In this document: positions 48,352 to 56,587 of the stretch, piece by piece | Numbering within the stretch: the stretch's first letter is position 1 | Layout: each line of letters begins with the position of its first letter | Assembly: GCF_016598485.1 (NCBI RefSeq) | Contig: NZ_JAEMUW010000021.1 | Span: forward strand, 42,236 to 106,235 | DNA length: 64,000 bases | Reading direction: 5' to 3' | From: Micromonospora coerulea | Lineage (GTDB): Bacteria; Actinomycetota; Actinomycetes; Mycobacteriales; Micromonosporaceae | Notes under the pieces: model-generated | Told to the model about the DNA's origin: nothing | The model's input: the letters and a program-made list of their open reading frames with translations, nothing else | The model's database searches: none | Made by a program: the position numbers and the translations under genes

Positions 48352-48768
48352 ATGGCGAAACGCGGTGCCCGCCGGAGCGCGGCCGACGAAACCCTGCCCT
48401 GCCCGTGCGGGTCCGGCCTGCCGTACGCGGACTGCTGCCGCCCGGTGCACCGGGGCGAGGCTCCGGCGGCGACCGCCGAGGCGCTGATGCGCTCGCGGTT
48501 CAGCGCCTTCGCCGTCGGCGACGCCGACTACCTGCTGCGCAGCTGGCACTCCTCGACCCGGCCGGCCCGGCTGCATCTGGACCCGAGCCTGCGGTGGACG
48601 CGTCTGGAGATCCTCGGGACCGACCGGGGTGGCCTCTTCGACTCCGAGGGGACCGTCGAGTTCCGCGCCCACTACCGCGAGGCGGGCCGGCCGGGGACGC
48701 TGGCCGAGCGCAGCCGCTTCGTCCGGGAGGACGCTCGCTGGGTCTACCTGGACGCCCTGCCCGAGTGA
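48352..48768 (+). CDS. YchJ-like SEC-C/NTF2-fold protein
   Basis: A 138-residue protein of the YchJ (UPF0225) family. The N-terminal SEC-C zinc motif is CPCGSGLPYADCC, followed by HRGEAPAATAEALMRSRFSAFA, SWHSSTRP, EFRAHYR and FVREDARWVYLDA. The family has an NTF2-like fold; function is not established. It lies 31 bases after the histone-like gene and may be transcribed with it. A hairpin follows the stop by 3 bases. Confidence 0.92.
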   Translation: MAKRGARRSAADETLPCPCGSGLPYADCCRPVHRGEAPAATAEALMRSRFSAFAVGDADYLLRSWHSSTRPARLHLDPSLRWTRLEILGTDRGGLFDSEGTVEFRAHYREAGRPGTLAERSRFVREDARWVYLDALPE

Positions 48769-48771
48769 GCG

Positions 48772-48799
48772 CCGGGCCCGGACCGACGCCCGGGCCCGG
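48772..48799. terminator. Hairpin between convergent YchJ-like and gluconokinase genes
   Basis: Two copies of the self-complementary CCGGGCCCGG face each other around 8 bases, 3 bases after the YchJ-like stop and 5 bases beyond the gluconokinase stop. It probably ends transcription from both sides, including the long sugar-acid operon. No T-tract. Confidence 0.55.
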
Positions 48800-48804
48800 T
48801 CGCC

Positions 48805-49350
48805 CTACCGGCTACCGGCAGCGGCTCCGGCGGGCAGTCCGAGACGGTCGACCGCAGCGGTGACCAGCTCCTCCGGCGGCAGCGTGATCTCCAGGACGAC
48901 GCCGGACTCGTCCGGACCCAGGTGTTCCAAGATCGCTCGCTGGGAGTCGAGCAGGCTGGCCGGCATGTAGTGCCCGGCGCGGCGGCTCATCCGGTCCCGG
49001 ATGAGCTCCGCCGCCCCGGCCAGGTGGACGAACTCCACGTCCGGCGGGCCCTCCCGCAACACGTCCCGGTAGGACCGCTTCAACGCCGAGCAGGCCAGCA
49101 CCGTGGACACCCCCTCGGCGTGCCGGGCGGCCATCCACGCGGCGAGGTCGCGCAGCCACGGCCAACGGGCGTCGTCGTCCAGCGGTACGCCGGACCGCAT
49201 CCGCGCCACGTTGGCCGCGGAGTGGAACTCGTCCGCCTCGGCGAACCGGAGCCCGGTCAGCTCGCTGATCCCCCGCGCCACCGTCGTCTTGCCCGCCCCG
49301 GACACCCCCATCACCACGACGTGCCGGGTGAGCGGTCGGTCACCAGTCAT
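48805..49350 (-). CDS. gntK: Gluconokinase
   Basis: A 181-residue P-loop kinase of the GntK family, phosphorylating D-gluconate to 6-phosphogluconate. Seen are the Walker A motif GVSGAGKTTVA (15-25), DEFHSAANVARMRSGVPLDDDARWPWL, ACSALKRSYRDVLR and RAGHYMPASLLDSQ, which are diagnostic. Last gene of the sugar-acid operon, overlapping the mannonate dehydratase gene by 11 bases. It directs gluconate into the pentose phosphate or Entner-Doudoroff route. Confidence 0.95.
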   Translation of the reverse strand: MTGDRPLTRHVVVMGVSGAGKTTVARGISELTGLRFAEADEFHSAANVARMRSGVPLDDDARWPWLRDLAAWMAARHAEGVSTVLACSALKRSYRDVLREGPPDVEFVHLAGAAELIRDRMSRRAGHYMPASLLDSQRAILEHLGPDESGVVLEITLPPEELVTAAVDRLGLPAGAAAGSR

Positions 49351-50569
49351 GGACGGTGCCGTCCTTGAGCCGGTTGAACGGCAGGTACGCCGGCTGGTAC
49401 GGGAACCGGGCGGCGGCCTCCTCGTCGAGTTCCACGCCGAGACCGGGCCGCTCCCCCGGGTGCAGGTAGCCGTCGGTGAAGCTGAACGACTGCCGGAACA
49501 CCTCGTTGGTCAGCGCGCCGTGCTGCATGTACTCCTGGATGCCGAAGTTGTGGATGGCCAGGTCGAGGTGGAGCGCGGCGGCCATGCCGACCGGCGAGAT
49601 GTCGGTCGGGCCGTGGATGCCGGACTTGATCTGGTACTGCGCGGCGAAGTCGAGCAGCTTGCGCATGGCCGTGATGCCACCGGTGTGGGTGACTGCGGAC
49701 CGGACGTAGTCGATGAGCTGTTCCCGGATCAGCGTCTGGTAGTCCCAGACCGTGTTGAAGACCTCGCCGATGGCCAGCGGGGTGGTGGTGTGCTGGCGGA
49801 CCAGGCGCAGCGCCTCCTGGTTCTCCGCCGGGGTGCAGTCCTCCAGCCAGAACAGGTCGTACGGCTCCAGGGCCTTGCCGAGCTTCGCGGCCTGGATGGG
49901 AGTCATCCGGTGGTGCCCGTCGTGCAGCAGCGGCAGCTCGGGGCCGAACTCGTTGCGGACCGCCTCGAAGACGCCGGGCAGGTGGCGCATGTACGAGCGG
50001 GTGTCCCAGTCCTCCTCGGCGGGCAACGGCGTGCGCTGGGCCGGCTCGTAGTCGTACCGCTTGCCGTCGACCCCGGGCTGGGCGGCGACGCCGTAGACGG
50101 CGTTGATGCCGGGCACCGACGTCTGCACCCGGATCGACCGGTAGCCCAGGTCGAGGTGCAGGCGGATCGAGTCGAACAGCTCCGGCAGGTCCCGCCCGGA
50201 GGCGTGCCCGTACGCCATGATCCCGGTCCGGGACGCGCCGCCGAGCAGCTGGTAGAGCGGCATCCCGGCGGCCTTGGCCTTGATGTCCCAGAGGGCGACG
50301 TCCACGGCCGCGATGGCGGCCATGGTGACCGGTCCGCGCCGCCAGTACGCCGAGCGGTAGAGGAACTGCCAGGTGTCCTCGATGCGGTGCGGGTCCCGGC
50401 CGATCAGCAGGGGGACGACGTGGTCGGTCAGGTAGGAGGCGACGGCCAGCTCCCGTCCGTTGAGGGTGCCGTCACCCAGTCCGGTCAGCCCCTCGTCGGT
50501 GGTGATCTTCAGGGTGACGAAGTTGCGGTCGGGGCTGGAGACGATGACGTCCGCCGCGATGATCTTCAC
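49340..50569 (-). CDS. manD: Mannonate dehydratase-type enolase superfamily enzyme (ManD/RspA)
   Basis: A 409-residue member of the mandelate racemase/enolase superfamily, ManD branch, which dehydrates D-mannonate (sometimes D-gluconate) to 2-keto-3-deoxygluconate. The N-terminal capping domain precedes the barrel with LLHDGHHRMTP, FWLEDCTPAEN, IGEVFNTVWDY and HGPTDISPVGM, whose acidic residues bind Mg2+. Members vary widely in activity, so low-activity (RspA-like) types are possible; the adjacent KDG kinase and aldolase support a catabolic role. The GTG start has GAAAGG upstream. Confidence 0.9.
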   Translation of the reverse strand: MKIIAADVIVSSPDRNFVTLKITTDEGLTGLGDGTLNGRELAVASYLTDHVVPLLIGRDPHRIEDTWQFLYRSAYWRRGPVTMAAIAAVDVALWDIKAKAAGMPLYQLLGGASRTGIMAYGHASGRDLPELFDSIRLHLDLGYRSIRVQTSVPGINAVYGVAAQPGVDGKRYDYEPAQRTPLPAEEDWDTRSYMRHLPGVFEAVRNEFGPELPLLHDGHHRMTPIQAAKLGKALEPYDLFWLEDCTPAENQEALRLVRQHTTTPLAIGEVFNTVWDYQTLIREQLIDYVRSAVTHTGGITAMRKLLDFAAQYQIKSGIHGPTDISPVGMAAALHLDLAIHNFGIQEYMQHGALTNEVFRQSFSFTDGYLHPGERPGLGVELDEEAAARFPYQPAYLPFNRLKDGTVHDW

Positions 50570-50593
50570 GCAGGTGCCTTTCTCGGGTGATGC

Positions 50594-51547
50594 TCAGCGA
50601 AGGGTGCTGCCGGGCTGCAGGTCGTCCAGGAGGGACAGTTCGTCGCGGCGCGGCAGGGCCTCCCAGTCGCCGTGACCGGCGACGGCGAAGGCGCCGAGGG
50701 TTACCGCGCGGCGCAGCCGCCCGGCCAGGTCGAGGCCGTCGAGGTGCCCGGAGAGGTAGCCGGCGGTGAAGGCGTCACCGGCGCCGACGGTGTCCACCGC
50801 GGTGACCGGCAACGCCGCCGTGCGCCGGACCCCGTCGCCGGTGTACGCCCGGGCGCCCTCGCCGCCGAGCTTCACCAGCACGGTCGTCACGCCCCGCGCC
50901 AGCAGCCCGGCCACCACGGTCTCCTCCGCCGCGCCGGGTTCGCCGACGAGGTCCAGCTCGTCGGTGGAGGCGACGACGACCGAGGCGTACCCGGCGAGGG
51001 GGGTGAGCACCGCGCGGGCGTCGTCGCGGCTCCACAGCTTCGCCCGGTGGTTGACGTCGAGACAGACCAGTGCCCCGGCCCGGGACGCCGTCTCGGCCGC
51101 CCACCGGGTGGCCGCGCGGGCGCTGTCGGACAGCGCCGGGGTGATGCCGGTCAGGTGCAGCACGCGGGTCCCGGCGGCCAGGGCCGGGCGCAGGTCCTCG
51201 ACGTCCAGGGCGGACCCGGCCGAGCCGGCCCGGTGGTAGCGCACCCGGGTCAGGTCGGCGGTACGGCGTTCCAGGAACATCAGCCCGGCCGACCGCTCCG
51301 GGTCCCGGGTGACGTGGTCGACACCCACGCCCTCGGCGCGCAGTTGGCGCAGCACGTACCCGCCCAGCTCGTCGTCGCTGACCCGGCCGGCCCAGGCCGC
51401 CCGGTGGCCGAGCCGGGCCAGCCCGATCGCCACGTTGGACTCGGCCCCGGCGAGGTGCATGGTGAGGGCGCCACCTGCCGCGAGGGGCCCGGCCGACCGC
51501 AGCGACACCAGCGCCTCGCCGAAGGTGAGCAGGTCGACGGCGGTCAT
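50594..51547 (-). CDS. kdgK: 2-keto-3-deoxygluconate kinase (PfkB family)
   Basis: A 317-residue PfkB sugar kinase. LTFGEALVSLRSAGPL at the N-terminus, GAESNVAIGLARLGH and the anion-hole/catalytic DTVGAGDAFTAGYL near residue 245 are clear; CLDVNHRAKLW fits KDG-kinase-like enzymes. It would convert 2-keto-3-deoxygluconate to KDPG for the aldolase encoded just upstream. It may also accept the galactonate-derived sugar, since no separate DgoK is present. Its ATG overlaps the aldolase stop by 4 bases. Confidence 0.9.
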   Translation of the reverse strand: MTAVDLLTFGEALVSLRSAGPLAAGGALTMHLAGAESNVAIGLARLGHRAAWAGRVSDDELGGYVLRQLRAEGVGVDHVTRDPERSAGLMFLERRTADLTRVRYHRAGSAGSALDVEDLRPALAAGTRVLHLTGITPALSDSARAATRWAAETASRAGALVCLDVNHRAKLWSRDDARAVLTPLAGYASVVVASTDELDLVGEPGAAEETVVAGLLARGVTTVLVKLGGEGARAYTGDGVRRTAALPVTAVDTVGAGDAFTAGYLSGHLDGLDLAGRLRRAVTLGAFAVAGHGDWEALPRRDELSLLDDLQPGSTLR

Positions 51548-52167
51548 GACGTCGCGGCGACGTAGGCCCGGGCCCGCTCCCGCAGCGGGCCGAGGTCGCC
51601 GCCGGAGGCGGCGTCGCCGACCAGCGGACCCCCGACGCCGACGGCGATCGCGCCGGCGGCGAGGTAGCCGGGCAGCTCGGCGAGACCCACCCCGCCGACC
51701 GCGACGAACGGGATGTCCGGGAACGGGTCGCGCAGCGCCTTGAGGTACGCGGGCCCGCCCACCGACGCCGGGAAGAGCTTGACGACGGAGGCGCCGGCCC
51801 GGACGGCGGCGTACGCCTCGGTCGGGGTGAGCGCTCCGGCGGTGACCGGCAGGCCACGGCGGACCGCCTCGGGGATGGAGTCGACGACGGCCGGGGTGAC
51901 CACGAACTGCGCACCGGCCGCGGCCACGTCGGCGACGGCCGCCGGGGTGAGCACCGTTCCCGCACCGACCAGCGAGCCGGCCGGGGCGGTCGCCCGGATC
52001 GCCGCGATCGCGTCGAGCGCACCCGGCGTGGTCAGCGCCACCTCCACCACCCGTACGCCCGCGGCCAGCAGGGCGGTGCCGGTGGCGATGGCGGCGGCGG
52101 TGTCGGTGCCGCGGATGACCGCCAGCAGGCGGGTGGCGGCGAGTTCGGCGGTGAGGTTGAGGGTCAT
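51544..52167 (-). CDS. eda: KDPG/KDPGal aldolase
   Basis: A 207-residue class I aldolase cleaving 2-keto-3-deoxy-6-phosphogluconate (or the galactonate form) into pyruvate and glyceraldehyde-3-phosphate. Diagnostic motifs: LLAVIRG, VVEVALTTPGALDAI (catalytic Glu), VGAGTVLTP, FVVTPAVV and SVVKLFPAS with the Schiff-base lysine, then VAVGGVG. The start is uncertain between ATG 52167 and ATG 52176; the latter would overlap the galactonate dehydratase stop. Confidence 0.95.
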   Translation of the reverse strand: MTLNLTAELAATRLLAVIRGTDTAAAIATGTALLAAGVRVVEVALTTPGALDAIAAIRATAPAGSLVGAGTVLTPAAVADVAAAGAQFVVTPAVVDSIPEAVRRGLPVTAGALTPTEAYAAVRAGASVVKLFPASVGGPAYLKALRDPFPDIPFVAVGGVGLAELPGYLAAGAIAVGVGGPLVGDAASGGDLGPLRERARAYVAATS

Positions 52168-52169
52168 GG

Positions 52170-53318
52170 TCACCATTCCGCGTAGGAGCCGTCGAGGTGT
52201 CGGAACATCGGGCTGCGCCAGGCGTGACCGCGCTTGTCCGCCGACCGCACCGCCTGCTCGTCGATCTCGATGCCCAGGCCGGGCGCGGTGAGCCGCTCGA
52301 CGTACCCGTCGACGAAGGTCAGCGGGGTCTTGTCGAGGCAGTAGTCGAGCACCTCGGCGCCGAGGTTGTAGTGGATGCCGATGCTCTGTTCCTGGATCAG
52401 GTAGTTCGGCGTGGCGAAGCCGAGCTGCAGGCAGGCCGCCAGAGCGATGGGCCCGAGCGGGCAGTGCGGGGCGAGCTGCACGTCGTACACCTCGGCGAGC
52501 GCGGCGATCTTGCGTACCTCGGTGATGCCGCCGGCGTGCGAGAGGTCCGGCTGGGCGACCGCGATGCCGGCCTGGAAGACGGGCAGGAACTCCTGCCGGC
52601 TGTAGAGCCGCTCCCCCGTGGACACCGGCGTGGTGGTCGACCGGACGAAGTCGCCGATCAGGTGGGAGTTCTCCGGGACGACCGGCTCCTCCAGGAACAG
52701 CGGCCGGTACGGCTCCAGCAGCGGCGCCACCCGGCGGGCGTTGGCCAGGGTGAACCGGCCGTGGAAGTCGACGGCGACGTCCCGGTCGTCGCCGAGCACC
52801 TCGCGGGCGGCGGCCACCCGGGCGACCACCCCGTCGAGCTCGGCCACCGAGGCGATCGGGCTCATCCGGCCGGAGGCGTTCATCTTGACTGCGGTCAGTC
52901 CCGCCTCGACCTGGGCGGCGATGTGGTCGCGGACCTCGCTCGGCTCGTCCCCGCCGACCCAGCCGTACACCCGGATCCGGTCCCGGACCGGGCCGCCGAG
53001 CAGCTGGTGCACGGGGGCTCCGAAGTGCTTGCCGGCGATGTCCCAGAGCGCCTGGTCGAGGCCGGAGACGGCGCTGGCCAGGATCGGGCCGCCCCGGTAG
53101 AACGAGCCCTTCGTCATGACCTGCCAGTGGTCCTCGATCCGCAGCGCGTCCCGGCCGATCAGCAGCTCGCCGAGCTGCTCGACGGCGGTCCGGACGGTCT
53201 CGGAGCGTCCCTCGCAGGTGGCCTCGCCCCAGCCGACGATCCCGGCGGAGGTCTCCACGCGGACGAAGAGCCAGCGGGGTGCGACGAGGAAGGTCTCGAT
53301 GCGCGCGATTGTCGTCAT
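52170..53318 (-). CDS. dgoD: D-galactonate dehydratase
   Basis: A 382-residue enolase-superfamily enzyme closely following E. coli DgoD throughout: RWLFVRVETSAGIVGWGE, SFYRGGPILASAVSGLDQALWDI, VYGWVGGDEPSEV, VDFHGRF, EPYRPLFLEEPV, QPDLSHAGGITE, LAPHCPLGPIALAACLQ and the C-terminal SYAEW. It turns D-galactonate into 2-keto-3-deoxygalactonate. It is located just after the permease gene (7-base gap) in the sugar-acid operon, so galactonate is a likely substrate of the whole locus. Confidence 0.95.
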   Translation of the reverse strand: MTTIARIETFLVAPRWLFVRVETSAGIVGWGEATCEGRSETVRTAVEQLGELLIGRDALRIEDHWQVMTKGSFYRGGPILASAVSGLDQALWDIAGKHFGAPVHQLLGGPVRDRIRVYGWVGGDEPSEVRDHIAAQVEAGLTAVKMNASGRMSPIASVAELDGVVARVAAAREVLGDDRDVAVDFHGRFTLANARRVAPLLEPYRPLFLEEPVVPENSHLIGDFVRSTTTPVSTGERLYSRQEFLPVFQAGIAVAQPDLSHAGGITEVRKIAALAEVYDVQLAPHCPLGPIALAACLQLGFATPNYLIQEQSIGIHYNLGAEVLDYCLDKTPLTFVDGYVERLTAPGLGIEIDEQAVRSADKRGHAWRSPMFRHLDGSYAEW

Positions 53319-53325
53319 GGTCTGT

Positions 53326-54141
53326 TCAGCCCTTCGTCGCGCCGGCGGTGAGGCCGGAGACCACGTACTTCTGCACGAACAGGGCGATCAGCATGATCGG
53401 CAGGGTCACCACGGTGGCGGCGGCCATCAGCCCACCCCAGTCGATGCTGGCATAGCCGACGAAGTCGAAGATCGCCACGGGCAGGGTCTTGGTGTCGGCG
53501 CCGGAGAGCACCAGGGCGAACATGAAGTTGTTCCAGGAGAAGATGAACGACAGGATGCCGGCGGTGGCGATGCCGGGCACCGACAGCGGCAGGGTGATCC
53601 GCCGGAACGCGCCGATGTGGGTCAGCCCGTCGACCAGCGCCGCCTCCTCCAGCTCCTCCGGCAGGCCGTCGAAGTAGCCCATCATGATGTAGACGACCAG
53701 CGGCAGCGAGACGAACATGTGGCTGAGGATCAGCACGCCGAAGCCGCCGACCATCTTCAGGTTGGAGAAGACGTAGTACCAGGGCACCAGCAGCGAGACG
53801 CCGGGGATGACCCGGGCCATCAGCACCACCAGCGCGGACTTGCGCATGTTGAACCGGCTCATCGAGTACGCCGCCGGCACGCCCAGGAGCAGCGACGCCA
53901 CCGTCGCGGCGAAGGCCACCCACAGGCTGTTGCCGATGAACTGGACGTAGTTCGCCTGCTTGAGCACGGTGACGTAGTTGTCCGTGGTGGGTGAGAAGAC
54001 CAGCGCCTTGCCGGTGTCGTAGATGTCGACGTTGGTCTTGAACGACGCGGCGACCATCCAGAGCAGCGGCGCGAGCAGCGACAGCACCACGACGGCGAGC
54101 GCCACCACCCGGAACACCCGGTACGTGGGACGGGGCTTCAT
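53326..54141 (-). CDS. Carbohydrate ABC transporter permease (second, MalG-like)
   Basis: A 271-residue CUT1-type permease with six helices. The EAA loop reads EELEEAALVDGLTHIGAFRRITLPLSVPG, contacting the ATPase. It pairs with the MalF-like permease, whose stop it overlaps by 4 bases (ATGA), with GGAGG before its start. No ATP-binding subunit is encoded in the operon or elsewhere in the window; in actinomycetes such systems share an MsiK-type ATPase (established for several Streptomyces transporters). Confidence 0.93.
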   Translation of the reverse strand: MKPRPTYRVFRVVALAVVVLSLLAPLLWMVAASFKTNVDIYDTGKALVFSPTTDNYVTVLKQANYVQFIGNSLWVAFAATVASLLLGVPAAYSMSRFNMRKSALVVLMARVIPGVSLLVPWYYVFSNLKMVGGFGVLILSHMFVSLPLVVYIMMGYFDGLPEELEEAALVDGLTHIGAFRRITLPLSVPGIATAGILSFIFSWNNFMFALVLSGADTKTLPVAIFDFVGYASIDWGGLMAAATVVTLPIMLIALFVQKYVVSGLTAGATKG

Positions 54142-55085
54142 CGGTGCGCCTCCTTGCGGCGGGCGGTCAGCGCCCACATCGACCCGATGATGATCAGGAA
54201 GAAGATGATGAGGACGGTCGAGGAGACGCCGTACTCGTTGTAGTCGAAGCTGAGGCCGTAGGCGTACACGTTGAGCGTCTCCACCTCGTGGAAGGAACCG
54301 CCGCCGCGACCCTTGGTGGCGTAGAGGATGTCGAAGGTCTTCAGCGCGTCGATGCCGCGCAGCAGGATCGCCACGATCACTGTGGGCATCAGCAGCGGCA
54401 GGGTGACGTGCCGGAAGCGCTGCCAGGTGCTGGCACCGTCGATCCGGGCCGCCTCCTGCGGCTCCTCGGAGAGCGAGGTGAGCCCGGCGAGCAGGATCAG
54501 CACCACCATCGGCGTCCACTGCCAGACGTCGATGAAGATGGTGGTGGGCAGCGCGGAGTGCTGGCCGGCGAGCCACGGCTGCGGTCCGATGCCGACCCAG
54601 CCGAGCACCTGGTTGGCCAGGCCGATGTTGGGGTCGAAGATGAGCCGCCACATCATGCCGACGGCGACCGGGGTGGCGACCAGCGGCATCAGAATGGCCA
54701 CCCGGACCCACTTCTGCCCCTTGAACGGGCGCCACAGCAGCAGGGCCACCGCCATGCCGAGCACGACCTCGAAGAGCAGCGCGACGACGGTGAACGTGGC
54801 GGTCCGCCCGACGGCGGGCCAGAACCGCTCGGTGTCCGACAGCACGTCGAGGTAGTTGCGGAAGCCGACGAACTCGCTCTCGGCGCGGACGGAGCCCTCG
54901 GCGTCGGTGAGGCTGAGGTAGCCGGTCCAGGCCAGCGGGAAGACGATCAGCGCGGCGACGAAGATCATCGCCGGCGCGGCGAAGAGCCACTTGCGGTGCT
55001 CGTTGGCCCAGCGCGCCCAGCCGGGCGTGTCGGGCGTTTCCGAGGCGCCGCCGGTCGCTCGGGCGGGGGTGGTGACTGTTGCCAT
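54138..55085 (-). CDS. Carbohydrate ABC transporter permease (first, MalF-like)
   Basis: A 315-residue CUT1 permease with six helices, the first at about residues 33-53. EAA loop: EEPQEAARIDGASTWQRFRHVTLPLLMP. It forms the membrane channel with the overlapping second permease and receives substrate from the lipoprotein encoded upstream. A GGGAG-type site lies upstream of the ATG, just after the 17-bp hairpin that separates it from the binding-protein gene. Confidence 0.93.
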   Translation of the reverse strand: MATVTTPARATGGASETPDTPGWARWANEHRKWLFAAPAMIFVAALIVFPLAWTGYLSLTDAEGSVRAESEFVGFRNYLDVLSDTERFWPAVGRTATFTVVALLFEVVLGMAVALLLWRPFKGQKWVRVAILMPLVATPVAVGMMWRLIFDPNIGLANQVLGWVGIGPQPWLAGQHSALPTTIFIDVWQWTPMVVLILLAGLTSLSEEPQEAARIDGASTWQRFRHVTLPLLMPTVIVAILLRGIDALKTFDILYATKGRGGGSFHEVETLNVYAYGLSFDYNEYGVSSTVLIIFFLIIIGSMWALTARRKEAHR

Positions 55086-55119
55086 GGGATCTCCGGGAGT
55101 GGGCGGGCCGACGGGGTGA

Positions 55120-55155
55120 CGCGGGTGGTGGGGCCGACCGGCCCCACCACCCGCG
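55120..55155. terminator. 17-bp hairpin between binding-protein and permease genes
   Basis: Perfect 17-bp arms around 2 bases, beginning 6 bases after the binding-protein stop on the minus strand. Such an internal hairpin can stabilise the binding-protein mRNA and cut read-through into the permeases, giving the excess of binding protein typical of these systems. No T-tract. Confidence 0.75.
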
Positions 55156-55161
55156 CGCGGC

Positions 55162-56451
55162 TTACTTGGCCTCGTCGTCCAGGAACTTCTGGAACGCGGT
55201 GTTCGCCGCGTCGGCTGCGGCCGCGGCATCCTTGCCGGCGATCGCGTCGACGATCGGCTGACCGACGATCTCGCGGGCCTCGGCGACCTTCACGACCAGC
55301 GGCCGGTCGTGGCCCACGCCGTCCTTGGTGCTGGCGGCGATGGCCTCGACCAGGTCCTTCGGGTAGGTCGCGGTGCCCTCCGGGTTGGCCCAGACGGAGG
55401 TACGGGCACTCGGCACGCCGGACTTCTGCTGGGCGAGCGTCTGCTGCTTGCCGGTGGCCCACTCGATGAACTTCCAGGCGTTGCCCTTGTTCTCCGAGCT
55501 GTCGTTGACGCCCAGCGCCCAGGACGGGACGTTGTACGGCTTCGAGCCGGCCGGGCCGGCCGGGAACGGCGCGAAGCCGACGGTGTCGGCCACCTTGGAC
55601 TTGGCCGGGTCGGTGGCGTTCTTGTAGAGCGAGTCGGCCTCGGTGTAGAAGGCGGCCTTGCCCTGGGTGAAGATGGCCATCGCCTCGGGCCAGCTCATGT
55701 CGGTGCTGACATTGGCCGGGCCGTGCTCCTTGATCAGCCCGCCGTAGTAGGCGTACGCCTGCTTGGCGGCGTCGCTGCTGACGGTGGCCTTGCCGCTGTC
55801 GTCGACGAAGTCACCGCCGAAGCTGTACAGGAAACTGGAGAACTGGGTGACGGCCGGCGACTTGCCGGTCCGGGCGACGAAGCCCGCGACGCCCGGCTGG
55901 GCGGCCTGGATCTTGGCGGCGGCGGCCTTGAGCTCGTCGAGGGTCTTCGGCGGGGCGCTCAGGCCGGCCTTGGCGAGCAGGTCTTTGCGGTAGTAGAGGA
56001 CCTCCTGCTCGGTGATGATCGGGACGCCGACCGGCTTGCCCTGGTACGAGGTGGCCTCCACCGGTCCGGCCTGGAAGTCGGCGAAGTCCCAGTCCTTGTT
56101 GGACTTCACCTGCTCCGACAGGTCGGCGAGGTACTTGTTCTTGGCGAACAGCTTCCCCTCCTGGAGGGGGCGGTACATCATCACGTCGATGTCGGACGAG
56201 CCGGCGTTCAGCTTGACGTTGTACTGGTCGGAGAGCTGGTCCTCGCCGAGCTGGGTGATCTCGACCTTGAGTCCGGTCTGCTTCTCGAACTCGGGCAGGG
56301 CCTGCTTGATGTCCTCCGTCCAGACGTGGTTCGCCAGGGTCACCCGGACCGTCTTGGACGCTGCGCTGTCGTCGCCACCGCCGCCGCAGGCGGACAGGCC
56401 CATGGCGGCAACCACAGCCAGAGAAGTACCGAATATCGATCGACGCCGCAC
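55162..56451 (-). CDS. ABC transporter sugar-binding lipoprotein
   Basis: A 429-residue extracytoplasmic binding protein of the CUT1 family. It has a basic N-terminus, hydrophobic signal and lipobox LSAC (Cys22), then the two-lobe fold (TVRVTLANHVWTEDIKQALPEFEKQTG; VDVMMYRPLQ-like DIDVMMYRP; FAPFPAGP). I chose GTG 56451, 6 bases after GGAG, over ATG 56457, which directly abuts it. Likely ligands are sugar acids or oligouronides, judged from the downstream enzymes. It is first in the operon and divergent from the GntR regulator. Confidence 0.93.
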   Translation of the reverse strand: MRRRSIFGTSLAVVAAMGLSACGGGGDDSAASKTVRVTLANHVWTEDIKQALPEFEKQTGLKVEITQLGEDQLSDQYNVKLNAGSSDIDVMMYRPLQEGKLFAKNKYLADLSEQVKSNKDWDFADFQAGPVEATSYQGKPVGVPIITEQEVLYYRKDLLAKAGLSAPPKTLDELKAAAAKIQAAQPGVAGFVARTGKSPAVTQFSSFLYSFGGDFVDDSGKATVSSDAAKQAYAYYGGLIKEHGPANVSTDMSWPEAMAIFTQGKAAFYTEADSLYKNATDPAKSKVADTVGFAPFPAGPAGSKPYNVPSWALGVNDSSENKGNAWKFIEWATGKQQTLAQQKSGVPSARTSVWANPEGTATYPKDLVEAIAASTKDGVGHDRPLVVKVAEAREIVGQPIVDAIAGKDAAAAADAANTAFQKFLDDEAK

Positions 56452-56574
56452 GTCCATCTCCTTCTGTCGTGGCCGCCGCCCGGGGGGAGGAGCGCCACTT
56501 CGTTGTAACGTCCGCTTAACGACGGGATGCTAGGCGCAAAAAGCCGACTTATTCAAGAGGTGATCTCTAACTGA

Positions 56575-56580
56575 TATGCT
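56575..56580 (+). promoter_or_regulatory. Probable -10 box of the GntR gene
   Basis: TATGCT fits the actinobacterial TAnnnT -10 pattern and ends 7 bases before GTG 56588, the spacing expected for a leaderless transcript that begins at the start codon. No clear -35 was found. The 130-base spacer also contains CGTTAA/CGTTA direct repeats on the minus strand (about 56500-56522), possible regulator sites. Confidence 0.45.
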
Positions 56581-56587
56581 CCGAAGC

